DNA from: Paenibacillus sp. PAMC 26794
Lineage (GTDB): Bacteria > Bacillota > Bacilli > Paenibacillales > Paenibacillaceae
DNA: 64,000 bases
Reading direction: 5' to 3'
Assembly (NCBI RefSeq): GCF_000316035.1
Contig: NZ_ANHX01000002.1
Coordinates: forward strand, 124,001 to 188,000
Every line of letters begins with the position of its first letter. The stretch's first letter is position 1. A program made the position numbers and the translations under genes. The notes beneath the pieces are model-generated. The model made no database searches. It was not told where the DNA came from and saw only the letters and a list, made by a program, of their open reading frames with translations. Below are positions 28,090 through 36,122 of this stretch, piece by piece.

Positions 28090-28683
28090 ATGATATCACC
28101 ACCTCCACTTAAGGATAAGAAGAATTATACGTTTGAAAATACAGACTGGAACCTCGACTGGTGTTATCTTCGTCATCCAAATACAGAGCATTATCAGCTT
28201 GAATCAGACAAACTTACGCTAACAGGGAGCGATGTAACGCTGGACGTTCCAGCATCCCCGACGTTCATCGGGCTACGTCAAAAAGACTTTAATGCAACAA
28301 TCTCAGCCGATGTTAGTCTGACGAGTGGAGAAGCCGGGATCACAATCTACATGGATGAGAATCATCATTATGAAATGGCTATTCGTCAGGAGCAGGACGG
28401 TTATAAGGTGATTGAGCGTCTAAATATCGGTGATATCAAATCGACAGAACATGAAGTGAATATGGGAAATAAACAGCATGCAACGCTGGTGATCCGCTCA
28501 AACCAGGAACGCTACAGTTTCCTGTTTCAAACAGATAGTGAAGAGATTCTGCTAGGCACGGCACAGACGAGATACCTATCCTCGGAGGTTGCAGGAGGTT
28601 TTACAGGCGTACTCATTGGTTTATACGCGAGCGGGCAAGATGCTTCAGCTGAGTTTACAAATTTCAAGTGTGATTATCATTAA
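28090..28683 (+). CDS. Orphan C-terminal beta-sandwich domain of a GH43 beta-xylosidase
   Basis: A 197-residue frame. The sequence (WNLDWCYLRHPNTEHYQL, SPTFIGLRQKDFNATIS, EAGITIYMDENHHYEM) matches the concanavalin-like C2 domain that follows the five-bladed propeller in GH43 xylosidases and arabinofuranosidases. The propeller and its catalytic residues are missing, and the 60 bases upstream contain no trace of it. There is no good ribosome site before the ATG. It is either the surviving part of a deleted xylosidase gene or a stand-alone domain; a strong terminator follows. Confidence 0.65.
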   Translation: MISPPPLKDKKNYTFENTDWNLDWCYLRHPNTEHYQLESDKLTLTGSDVTLDVPASPTFIGLRQKDFNATISADVSLTSGEAGITIYMDENHHYEMAIRQEQDGYKVIERLNIGDIKSTEHEVNMGNKQHATLVIRSNQERYSFLFQTDSEEILLGTAQTRYLSSEVAGGFTGVLIGLYASGQDASAEFTNFKCDYH

Positions 28684-28689
28684 GAAGTT

Positions 28690-28723
28690 AAGGGGAGGGC
28701 CTAAGGGTCCTTCTCTTTTTTTT
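28690..28723 (+). terminator. Terminator after the GH43 domain gene
   Basis: A 12-pair stem (28690-28701 with 28706-28717, three G-U pairs) with a four-base loop and six further T. The AT-rich 28724-28890 stretch that follows holds no recognisable gene. Confidence 0.75.
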
Positions 28724-28890
28724 AATTTGTGTAAAAATATAGATATATTAATAATTGCGAATAAAGATCTAAACTTGGAAAAAGCTCCTGTTACCTATAT
28801 AGCATCACTAAATAATCTACATGTAACAAAAGGTTAAAAGAACGTGTTATTTAATTATATAGCTTGATTGGATAACCAAGGAGGAGTGGT

Positions 28891-29436
28891 ATGGAGGATC
28901 AATGGAGAATTGCAAAGTATGATCCGACATGGCGTGATTTGTTTCTCGAAACGGGTTCGAAATTAAGAGAAGCGTTAGGAGAACAGGCCGTGCGGATTGA
29001 TCATGTTGGGTCCACTTCAATTGTCGGAATAGACGCCAAACCTATTATCGATATACAAATATCTGTTTCTAATCATGAAAATCTGTTGGACTACAAACGT
29101 GAGATCGAAACAGTCGGATTTGTATTCAGAGCAGAAAATCCAGATAAGACTAAACGTTACTTTCGTGAAGAACCCGGAAACAGAAGGATACATATACACG
29201 TTAGACAGGCAGGCAGTTTCTCCGAGCAGATGACCTTGCTGTTCAGAGACTATTTAAGGGAGCATCCAGAAGATTGTTTGAACTATGCAGAAGAAAAGCA
29301 CAGACTCATGTCATTGTATAAAGATCAGCGTCCCAAATATGTTGAAGGAAAAGGACCAATGGTGTGGAGCATATTACAGAGAGCACATAGTTGGTCTCAA
29401 GAAATCGGATGGCAGCCGGCAAAATCTGACGCATGA
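28891..29436 (+). CDS. GrpB-family (UPF0157) nucleotidyltransferase-like protein
   Basis: A 181-residue protein with GGAGGAG ahead of the ATG. YDPTWRDLF, IDHVGSTSIVGIDAKPIIDI and RIHIHVRQAGS are the GrpB signatures, including the GS and D-x-D pattern of the nucleotidyltransferase fold. Some family members are fused to dephospho-CoA kinase, but the activity of stand-alone forms is not established. Confidence 0.88.
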   Translation: MEDQWRIAKYDPTWRDLFLETGSKLREALGEQAVRIDHVGSTSIVGIDAKPIIDIQISVSNHENLLDYKREIETVGFVFRAENPDKTKRYFREEPGNRRIHIHVRQAGSFSEQMTLLFRDYLREHPEDCLNYAEEKHRLMSLYKDQRPKYVEGKGPMVWSILQRAHSWSQEIGWQPAKSDA

Positions 29437-29476
29437 GCACATCCAATGATAGAGATAACTGTATTGGAGTGATGAG

Positions 29477-29899
29477 ATGAACATGGGAAGAAAGCTGATG
29501 ACAACCGTTCTAACCATCATTTGTTTTACTTTGGCTGCAAGTATCATATCGATGAATGAATCCTACAGTTTTGATTTTTACATTCTTATTTATCTGGTAT
29601 ACGCGACTCCCTTGATCCTGTTGATCGGGCTACCTTTATCGATATTGCTGGACTATCTGCTCAGCCGAATACAATTCCCTAATCATGTGTTGTATCTAAG
29701 TACGAGGATATTAGGCTATGCATGTGCTGGAGTTTTAGGCATGTATATTTATTATCTGGTCATGGGCGCAGGAGAAGCAATCTTGGATTTCAAAGAGACG
29801 TTAGTTCTGACCTTATTTGGCGTTCTTGCTGCTATTCTATTTGTACTGATCGATATGGGATTGGAAGTTTTGTTAAAGGTACGAAGAAGAAAGAGTTGA
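29477..29899 (+). CDS. Four-helix membrane protein of unknown function
   Basis: A 140-residue protein with four hydrophobic segments (LTIICFTLAASIISM, FYILIYLVYATPLILLIGLP, YACAGVLGMYIYYLV and LVLTLFGVLAAILFVLIDMG) and a basic C-terminus KVRRRKS. GGAGTGATGAG lies ahead of the ATG. No family was recognised. Confidence 0.65.
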   Translation: MNMGRKLMTTVLTIICFTLAASIISMNESYSFDFYILIYLVYATPLILLIGLPLSILLDYLLSRIQFPNHVLYLSTRILGYACAGVLGMYIYYLVMGAGEAILDFKETLVLTLFGVLAAILFVLIDMGLEVLLKVRRRKS

Positions 29900-29935
29900 A
29901 TTAAATTTAAATTGATTCGTCAGGAGGAAAGCAAG

Positions 29936-30457
29936 ATGACAACGCATTGTGCACTTCTAATCATTGACGTACAGGTAGCGATGTTTGATGAGTCAGATCC
30001 CGTCTATCAGGGGGAACGATTGCTTCAGAAGATCCAGGTGTTAATTGCCAGGGCCCGTGAAGCAGGGCATCCCATCATATATATCCAACACTGCGAAGGG
30101 CCAGGCGGTCCACTGGAACGAGGAACACCGGGGTGGGACATCCATCCGTCCATTGCACCTATAGCTGGTGACCTCGTTATCGAAAAAGAGACACCGGATT
30201 CGTTTCACGAAACCAATCTGCATCTGAAATTGCAAGAAGATGGCGTGACGAAGTTGATTCTCGCGGGTATGCAGACTGAGGTATGTGTAGACACGACTTG
30301 CCGCAGAGCATACAGTCTGGGATACACGGTCAATCTGGTTCAAGATGCGCACAGCACATGGAATGCAAAGACACTTCAAGCGGAGCAGATTATTGAACAT
30401 CACAATAAGGTACTGAGACTGTTTGCCAACGTGGTGGATACGGAGAATGCGCTGTAA
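29936..30457 (+). CDS. Isochorismatase-family cysteine hydrolase
   Basis: A 173-residue enzyme; CAGGAGGAAAG fixes the ATG at 29936. The catalytic triad of the family is visible: Asp in LLIIDVQ, Lys in VIEKETPDSF and Cys in GMQTEVCVDTTCRRA. Such enzymes hydrolyse amides or carbamates (nicotinamide, ureidoacrylate and similar); the substrate is not predictable. Its stop shares one base with the start of the next, interrupted frame (TAATG). Confidence 0.87.
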   Translation: MTTHCALLIIDVQVAMFDESDPVYQGERLLQKIQVLIARAREAGHPIIYIQHCEGPGGPLERGTPGWDIHPSIAPIAGDLVIEKETPDSFHETNLHLKLQEDGVTKLILAGMQTEVCVDTTCRRAYSLGYTVNLVQDAHSTWNAKTLQAEQIIEHHNKVLRLFANVVDTENAL

Positions 30458-30939
30458 TGCTAGGAAAACGTAGGCGATTCTGGTTTTTCATAGGTGCGGC
30501 AATCATGTTTTTGTATTTTCTAATCACGAGTAACTCTGATTCAAATAAGCCGATTTCAAGAAATTAAGTGATAAGCACAGAGATGAGCATAGTTGTGTAC
30601 ACCAGGACAGGCGACGGCGGAGCACACGTTAGGATTGACAATGTTACGTTAAGTAAAGAAGACATTAGCCGTATAGTCGGCTGGCTGAATGCAGCCCCGG
30701 AATCAGCTAAAATACCAGTAGATGATGTCACAGGAAGCATTAGTGCGGGAATTGCCCTGAGATTAAAGCATAACGCTGAAATTACAATTCAATACAATCG
30801 GAAACAGATTATTGTATCCAGAAAAAGCAGATTTAATAGAGATTCGAAATATATAATTGATCAAAAGGACTTAAGAGACTTTATGGATCAAAAGTTGGAA
30901 GGGACGTATTTTGGTGAAGATACCGTTAGTGTTGAATAA
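30457..30939 (+). pseudogene. Membrane-anchored protein split by an in-frame TAA
   Basis: A 36-codon frame from 30457 (MLGKRRRFWFFIGAAIMFLY, one membrane helix, then SDSNKPISRN) stops at TAA 30565-30567. The next codon, GTG, continues in the same frame for 123 more residues (STEMSIVVYTRTGDGGAHV to EDTVSVE). Read together they form a 160-residue protein with an N-terminal anchor and a soluble domain, so the stop looks like a nonsense change. The second part could also be translated alone from GTG 30568 or ATG 30583, but no ribosome site is seen there. The domain family was not recognised. Confidence 0.55.
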
Positions 30940-30951
30940 GGGGGAGAGGTA

Positions 30952-31230
30952 TTGACGATTAACAAAAGAATAATGAATCTATCAGCCTGGCTTGCTGTAT
31001 TAGCCATCCTATGTATTCCTGGAACTTTACATACTGAAGATGGACCGCTCCGAACAGAGTATGGTTTCCCGCTCCGATTTTTTACGGATTATCATTATGC
31101 CAACTCGGACGGAACAATCTGGTTTATATCTGGCATCTATTTAAATGTACTTCTATATTTGTTCAATGTCCTGTTTATTTATGCAGGTATTCATGTAATC
31201 TTGTATATAAAAAAGAAATTAACTAAATAA
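30952..31230 (+). CDS. Small two-helix membrane protein
   Basis: A 92-residue protein starting at TTG with GGGGGAGAGG upstream. Membrane segments lie at about residues 10-26 (LSAWLAVLAILCIPG) and 62-84 (LNVLLYLFNVLFIYAGIHVIL), with a polar loop between and a lysine-rich end. No known family. It ends just before the second palindromic repeat. Confidence 0.65.
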   Translation: MTINKRIMNLSAWLAVLAILCIPGTLHTEDGPLRTEYGFPLRFFTDYHYANSDGTIWFISGIYLNVLLYLFNVLFIYAGIHVILYIKKKLTK

Positions 31231-31241
31231 ATTGAACAGAA

Positions 31242-31416
31242 TATTTACACCAAACGGAGAGGACAGAAAAAACCTGAAGAAGCGAAGTGTTCGCCTTTAT
31301 CCCCGGAGTTTCTCATTATAAAATGAATCAAAAAAAATCTGGGGATAACAGCGATCGGAAGGTTGTTCTGTCATCGTAGTGGTAAGTGTAAATATTCAAT
31401 AGTTTAATTTATATAG
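31242..31416. repeat. 175-bp palindromic intergenic repeat, copy 2
   Basis: Same element and orientation as 9271-9444, with the same inverted ends and inner stems. At the apex it reads CTCATT-ATAA-AATGAA where copy 1 has CCCTTT-ATAA-AAAGGG: two base pairs have changed on both sides so that pairing is kept. It fills nearly all of the 209-base gap between the small membrane protein and the next GNAT gene. Confidence 0.85.
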
Positions 31417-31439
31417 AATATAAAGATGGAGTGATTACG

Positions 31440-31976
31440 ATGAAACAACTTCCAGTAGAATGGAAGTCAGACCGACTTATTATCTCGAATGTGGAAGAAT
31501 CCGATATTCCTGAACTTGAGTCCATATATGAAACCAGTCGGTACTTGCATCAATGGGATGGACAAGAGCATGATCAGAACTATGTGCAAGAATGTTTTGA
31601 AGAAGGCCACCTTCCGCCGGGAGGCAGGCTGGAGAATTATCGAATTCAATCCATTCGCACGAATGAGGATGACCGCTATATTGGTTTGTTAAGTGTGTAC
31701 CATGGGTATCCCTCCGAGGATTCAATCTATCTCGAATTTTTATATATCCAGAGCGAGATCCAGAAGCAGGGATATGGACAAGAATTAATTCAGGCGTTGA
31801 CGCTTCACTTTTCCGAACTTGGTTACAAGGAAATTCGAATCAACGTGGCACTCAAAAATTGGCCTGCATTACGCTTCTGGATCAAATCCGGATTTAATCA
31901 GATTAGTAGAATTTATGGTGATTTTGAACATTCGGAGGATACCTTTGCCAATACAGAATTGATCAAATCTCTCTGA
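31440..31976 (+). CDS. GNAT-family N-acetyltransferase
   Basis: A 178-residue protein; GATGGAG nine bases ahead favours the ATG at 31440 over a GTG upstream. LEFLYIQSEIQKQGYGQELI is the acetyl-CoA loop and NVALKNWPALRFWIKSGFNQI the C-terminal motif. The N-terminus (WKSDRLIISNVEESDIPEL) is like RimJ/RimL-type GNATs. The substrate is unknown. Confidence 0.85.
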   Translation: MKQLPVEWKSDRLIISNVEESDIPELESIYETSRYLHQWDGQEHDQNYVQECFEEGHLPPGGRLENYRIQSIRTNEDDRYIGLLSVYHGYPSEDSIYLEFLYIQSEIQKQGYGQELIQALTLHFSELGYKEIRINVALKNWPALRFWIKSGFNQISRIYGDFEHSEDTFANTELIKSL

Positions 31977-32006
31977 AAAATATAGCCGATAAAGGGGAAT
32001 ATACCA

Positions 32007-32486
32007 ATGGAAACATTCTTTCGTTATAACTGGATGGTACGTGAGCAATGGTATGTTTGGTGTGAAGATGTACCGCTTGAAGAATTGCTTCGGCCTCGCA
32101 CGGGCGGAGTAGGCAACATATTACAAACGTTATTTCATATCATTGATGTAGAGTGGAGCTGGCTTCAGTTACTTCAGGGCAAACCGGATGATGCAGAAGA
32201 TTTTGCAAACTACCAGAATCTTGAGGCGGTAAGGCGATTGGATCGCAAGTTACGTCCTGATGTGGAGGCATTTGTTACAGCATGGGAGTCGAGTATGGAA
32301 AAAAGAGCTTATATCGATCATCGCTCAGCTGGCAAGGCCAGTACATATTCATGGGGAGAAGTTATGCGACATGTGATCGCCCATGAGATTCACCATATGG
32401 GACAGCTCTCGGTATGGGCCAGAGAATTGGGCGAACAGCCAGTATCCGCCAATGTCATTGGCAAAGGCCTGATTATACCTCACTAA
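32007..32486 (+). CDS. DinB-family protein
   Basis: A 159-residue helical protein. FHIIDVEWSWLQLLQG and VIAHEIHHMGQLSVWARELG provide the three metal-ligand histidines of the DinB bundle. It starts MFRYNWMVREQW-like (METFFRYNWMVREQW), typical of the B. subtilis YjoA/YizA-like branch. The physiological role is unknown. Confidence 0.87.
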   Translation: METFFRYNWMVREQWYVWCEDVPLEELLRPRTGGVGNILQTLFHIIDVEWSWLQLLQGKPDDAEDFANYQNLEAVRRLDRKLRPDVEAFVTAWESSMEKRAYIDHRSAGKASTYSWGEVMRHVIAHEIHHMGQLSVWARELGEQPVSANVIGKGLIIPH

Positions 32487-32527
32487 CCGAAGAGAGGGGC
32501 ATGACATGAATGAACGGAGGAGAAGTG

Positions 32528-32956
32528 ATGATTCATTGCAGGAGAGCTATGATTCAGGATGGTGAAGTGATGAGCCAATTATCCCATCAACTGGGTTATG
32601 TCAGCACAACTGAAGAAATAAAGGAAAGGTTAACTCGTCTCTCTTCCTTACCAGACCATTATGTATGTGTGGCTGAGATTGATTCGAGGGTCGTAGGCTG
32701 GGGCCATGTACAGGGAAGACATTCCATTGAGAGTCCATCTTTTGCCGAGATTGGTGGACTAGTTGTGGATGGGATTCATCAAGGGATGGGGATTGGTAAG
32801 ATAATCATGAGCGAATGCGAGGAATGGGCTCGGGTTAACGGCTTTGATAACATTCGGGTACGTTGTAACGGAAAAAGGGAATCTGCACATCGGTTTTATA
32901 TAGCTATCGGATATGAAGAGAAGAAATGGCAGAAGGTATTTGATAAACGATTATAA
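32528..32956 (+). CDS. GNAT-family N-acetyltransferase
   Basis: A 142-residue protein; GGAGGAGA before the ATG at 32528 sets the start. EIGGLVVDGIHQGMGIGKII and RVRCNGKRESAHRFYIAIGY are the acetyl-CoA and C-terminal motifs; ICRRAMIQDGEVMSQL-like text (HCRRAMIQDGEVMSQL) opens the fold. The C-terminus EEKKWQKVFDKRL resembles aminoglycoside-acetyltransferase-type GNATs, but the substrate is not known. Confidence 0.85.
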   Translation: MIHCRRAMIQDGEVMSQLSHQLGYVSTTEEIKERLTRLSSLPDHYVCVAEIDSRVVGWGHVQGRHSIESPSFAEIGGLVVDGIHQGMGIGKIIMSECEEWARVNGFDNIRVRCNGKRESAHRFYIAIGYEEKKWQKVFDKRL

Positions 32957-32989
32957 TTTAATCTTGTGTATCATGGAAGGAGGAGAACG

Positions 32990-33862
32990 ATGACGATTCA
33001 ACTTAGCCAGATGAATTGGATAGAACTGGACGAACGTATCCAGCAGGTGATTGAACAGGAGTATCAGATCATTCCCTTGCCACCTGGACTGGAAGCGAGT
33101 GTGATGAGAGTCGAAATGGAAGATCAGCGGTACGTATTGAAAGTCTGGGACAAGGATTCTAAACCGGATATCGCCAAACAATATCGATTATTGTCCAAGC
33201 TTTATCAAAGTGGGATTCGTGTTTCCAAACCCTACGGTTGGGGATTAGACGAGCAAGAGAATCAAGTGCTGTTAACGAGCTATGATGGAAAGCCGGTTAC
33301 CCAATTAACACCAACCAAACTGACACATTTAGCTGAGCGATTAATGGAGGTCCATCGTTATCCGGTGAATGAAGTGGGTACTGGAGAAGATGAAGAATAC
33401 ATATTCAGGTACGATTTTGTTCAATACTTTTTTCCTCAAATTGAGTTACATGACGATATAAATGATCTTCTGGCAAACTTGATCCAGCAGGTCCAGATCA
33501 GACAGGACCGTTTGATTCATGGCGATTATAATCTGGGAAACATTCTTGAGATGGACGACCATTACACCATCATCGATTGGACTAATGGGCAGTATGGTGA
33601 TCCAAGGTACGATATGGCATGGTCTGTTTTTCTGATCACCATCTATAATGGGGAAAGTTACGGTGAGATGTATCGCGCTCAATTTGCACGTTCTGCAAGT
33701 TATACGTACACGCTGGAAGAGGAGCAGGTTTTTGAAGCTGTAGCTTGTCTTCGCTGGATTCTGTTAAAGCGCGTTGGGGATGTACCCATGGGGCCTAATG
33801 TAATGGAAAGGGTTCACAGCATGGCTGTCCGTAATCCGTATTTGAATGAACATCTGCTGTAA
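32990..33862 (+). CDS. APH/HSK2-like phosphotransferase
   Basis: A 290-residue kinase-fold protein; AAGGAGGAG fixes the ATG at 32990. Asn-Asp catalytic motifs are complete: LIHGDYNLGNIL (Brenner motif) and YTIIDWTNGQYGDPRYDMAW (metal-binding Asp). YVLKVWDKDSKPD is the ATP-binding lysine strand. Such proteins phosphorylate aminoglycosides, macrolides, homoserine or choline; nothing here decides the substrate. Confidence 0.85.
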   Translation: MTIQLSQMNWIELDERIQQVIEQEYQIIPLPPGLEASVMRVEMEDQRYVLKVWDKDSKPDIAKQYRLLSKLYQSGIRVSKPYGWGLDEQENQVLLTSYDGKPVTQLTPTKLTHLAERLMEVHRYPVNEVGTGEDEEYIFRYDFVQYFFPQIELHDDINDLLANLIQQVQIRQDRLIHGDYNLGNILEMDDHYTIIDWTNGQYGDPRYDMAWSVFLITIYNGESYGEMYRAQFARSASYTYTLEEEQVFEAVACLRWILLKRVGDVPMGPNVMERVHSMAVRNPYLNEHLL

Positions 33863-33997
33863 TCGTAATACGGAGATACACAATGACGACAGTATACGAT
33901 TAAGTAATAGAAAGACCACTTTTATAAAATAAAATAAACAGCCAGTCCTAAACTAGCGATCCTCGCATACCTATGATAGTAGAGGAGCGTGATCGAT

Positions 33998-34345
33998 ATG
34001 GAGCAGAAAGTGCAAACCTACTTTGACCTGAAGCAGCAGCAAAAAGATATTGAGCAGCAGTTGTCTGTACTACGAGATGAGATTGTTGCGTATTGTGCAG
34101 AACAAGGGGTGTATGAGACGCAGGTTGGTGCTTACACCGTGAAAACAGTGCTTCAGAACCGGAAGGAATACGATGATCAGAAGCTGTATGCTTCTCTTCC
34201 AGACCCGGACATCTGGCGATTGTTGTCCAAAGTAGACAGCCATAAGCTGAAAAGCCTCATCAAGCTGAACATTCTGTCCGAGGAGCAAATTAACCCGGCA
34301 TGCACAGTGAAACAGGTGACCTTGTTACAGGTAGACAAGCTGTAA
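33998..34345 (+). CDS. Hypothetical protein with N-terminal coiled coil
   Basis: About 115 residues; GAGGAG lies ten bases before the ATG at 33998 (a GTG at 33989 is also possible). Residues 5-35 are a Gln/Glu-rich coiled coil (LKQQQKDIEQQLSVLRDEIV), followed by a mixed domain (YTVKTVLQNRKEYDDQKLY ... LKSLIKLNILSEEQI). It resembles small phage-derived or host-nuclease-inhibitor-like proteins in build only; no function is assigned. Confidence 0.6.
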   Translation: MEQKVQTYFDLKQQQKDIEQQLSVLRDEIVAYCAEQGVYETQVGAYTVKTVLQNRKEYDDQKLYASLPDPDIWRLLSKVDSHKLKSLIKLNILSEEQINPACTVKQVTLLQVDKL

Positions 34346-34396
34346 CGCTTCATATCCTCTTGTATATGAGTTGATTTAAATAACCATCACGATCTC

Positions 34397-34458
34397 AAAC
34401 ACCTTCCGGGAAATGTTCTGTTGCGATGAGCAGTGGAACATACGTGGAGGTGTTTTTT
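34397..34458 (+). terminator. Terminator ahead of the xylanase
   Basis: A long hairpin with outer pairing AAACACCTTCC/GGAGGTGTTT and inner 12-pair stem (34413-34424 with 34430-34441, three G-U pairs), followed by a T run. Confidence 0.7.
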
Positions 34459-34511
34459 GTTGTGCGAACAGGGCCGAGGATCATAAATAGTTAAATATGA
34501 GGGGGAAGAAG

Positions 34512-34539
34512 TATAATTTGTTCATTGTAAGCGTATTCA
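34512..34539 (+). promoter_or_regulatory. -10 box and cre-like site ahead of the xylanase
   Basis: TATAAT (34512-34517) is followed at 34526-34539 by TGTAAGCGTATTCA, which fits the relaxed cre consensus WTGNAANCGNWNNCW. The site overlaps or lies just after the expected transcription start, suiting CcpA repression. A -35 is not clear. Confidence 0.55.
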
Positions 34540-34582
34540 ACAAACGATATGATGGATAAAAAATGGCAGGGAGGAATTGTAA

Positions 34583-35584
34583 ATGCCAACCGAAATTCCA
34601 TCACTACATGCTGCGTACGCTAATACGTTCAAAATAGGTGCTGCTGTACATACCAGAATGTTGCAGTCCGAAGGGGATTTCATCGCCAAACACTTCAATA
34701 GTATCACGGCTGAAAATCAGATGAAATTTGAAGAAATTCACCCGGAAGAGGATCGTTATACATTTGAGGCGGCGGATAAAATTGTTGATTTTGCTGTTGC
34801 CCAAGGGATTGGGGTTCGCGGACATACTTTGGTCTGGCATAATCAAACATCGAAATGGGTCTTTGAGGATACCTCAGGTGCTCCCGCTTCCAGAGAGCTG
34901 GTATTATCTCGCTTGAAGCAACATATTGATACGGTAGTAGGTCGGTATAAGGGGCAAATATATGCGTGGGATGTCGTCAATGAAGCTGTTGAAGATAAGA
35001 CCGACCTGTTCATGCGGGACACGAAGTGGCTAGAGTTATTGGGAGAAGACTATTTGCTACAAGCGTTCAATATGGCTCATGAAGCTGATCCAAATGCCCT
35101 TCTTTTCTATAATGACTACAATGAGACGGATCCGGTCAAACGGGAGAAAATCTACAATCTGGTTCGTTCTTTGCTGGACAAGGGAGCGCCTGTACACGGG
35201 ATTGGGTTACAGGGGCATTGGAATATTCATGGTCCTTCGATTGAGGAGATCCGAATGGCTATTGAGCGTTATGCTTCACTGGATGTGCAGTTGCATGTTA
35301 CGGAGCTGGATATGTCCGTGTTTCGTCATGAGGATCGTCGAACGGACCTCACCGCGCCAACTTCAGAGATGGCTGAGCTACAGGAGCGTCGATATGAAGA
35401 AATCTTTAATTTGTTCCGTGAGTATAAATCATCCATTACCTCTGTGACGTTCTGGGGAGTAGCGGACAATTATACCTGGTTAGACCATTTCCCGGTACGC
35501 GGACGCAAAAATTGGCCCTTTGTTTTTGATCAGCAGTTGCAGCCAAAGGAATCATTTTGGCGTATCATTAACCCTATGTCCTGA
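34583..35584 (+). CDS. Intracellular GH10 endo-1,4-beta-xylanase
   Basis: A 333-residue GH10 enzyme with GGGAGGAATT before the ATG. Signatures: ITAENQMKFEEIHPEEDRY, GHTLVWHNQTSKWVF, acid/base Glu134 in WDVVNEAVED and nucleophile Glu241 in HVTELDMS. There is no signal peptide and no accessory domain, so it acts in the cytoplasm on imported xylo-oligosaccharides, like other compact GH10 enzymes of Bacillaceae. It is monocistronic with a cre-like site upstream and a terminator downstream. Confidence 0.95.
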   Translation: MPTEIPSLHAAYANTFKIGAAVHTRMLQSEGDFIAKHFNSITAENQMKFEEIHPEEDRYTFEAADKIVDFAVAQGIGVRGHTLVWHNQTSKWVFEDTSGAPASRELVLSRLKQHIDTVVGRYKGQIYAWDVVNEAVEDKTDLFMRDTKWLELLGEDYLLQAFNMAHEADPNALLFYNDYNETDPVKREKIYNLVRSLLDKGAPVHGIGLQGHWNIHGPSIEEIRMAIERYASLDVQLHVTELDMSVFRHEDRRTDLTAPTSEMAELQERRYEEIFNLFREYKSSITSVTFWGVADNYTWLDHFPVRGRKNWPFVFDQQLQPKESFWRIINPMS

Positions 35585-35603
35585 ACATCAGGGAAGTGGA
35601 GAG

Positions 35604-35630
35604 AATCGGTCACGATGTGGCCGATTTTTT
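35604..35630 (+). terminator. Terminator after the xylanase
   Basis: AATCGGTCAC (35604-35613) pairs with GTGGCCGATT (35617-35626), one G-U pair and a three-base loop, followed by T to 35630. Confidence 0.8.
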
Positions 35631-35786
35631 GCTGTACTCAATATAGATTGTACAGTACGGTTATCTCGTTCGTGATTGAACACTACGCTTGTATGTGTGT
35701 AAGTATATGGATTTTTATGGAAGTTCATGATAGGGTAAAAGAAAGGCAATCTCGAACAATATTCTTTTCCGAAATGAGTTGAGAAG

Positions 35787-35957
35787 ATGGATCGCACCCG
35801 CAATTACCTGTTAATATTTGCAGGAAACTTGGTCGCTGCCTATTATATCTTTGAAGAAGGTACTTTTGCTAAACCGCTGATGTTTGCTACATTCATGCTG
35901 TTGCTGATTATGACAATCGATTACATGAAAAGTCGAAACAAATATACATTGGAATAG
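35787..35957 (+). CDS. Small two-helix membrane protein (56 residues)
   Basis: The frame MDRTRNYLLIFAGNLVAAYY continues with IFEEGTFAKPLMFATFMLLL and ends DYMKSRNKYTLE. Two hydrophobic helices are joined by a short acidic loop and closed by a basic tail. The ribosome site is weak (TGAGAAG). Between 35631 and 36122 this is the only likely gene; the rest is AT-rich with a weak hairpin before a T run near 35976-36008. Confidence 0.45.
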   Translation: MDRTRNYLLIFAGNLVAAYYIFEEGTFAKPLMFATFMLLLIMTIDYMKSRNKYTLE

Positions 35958-36122
35958 GGTATGTCCATGTTTTTAAACGATTCTGGAGCATAGGGTCGTT
36001 TTTTTATTGTATATAGAACAGCTTCCATTTACATCATGACCATTGTTCATTACACTTGATGAGTAACACCTCATTAACTCAGTTTTCGTTAAATCAATTC
36101 AGATCATCAGGAGGATATCATT

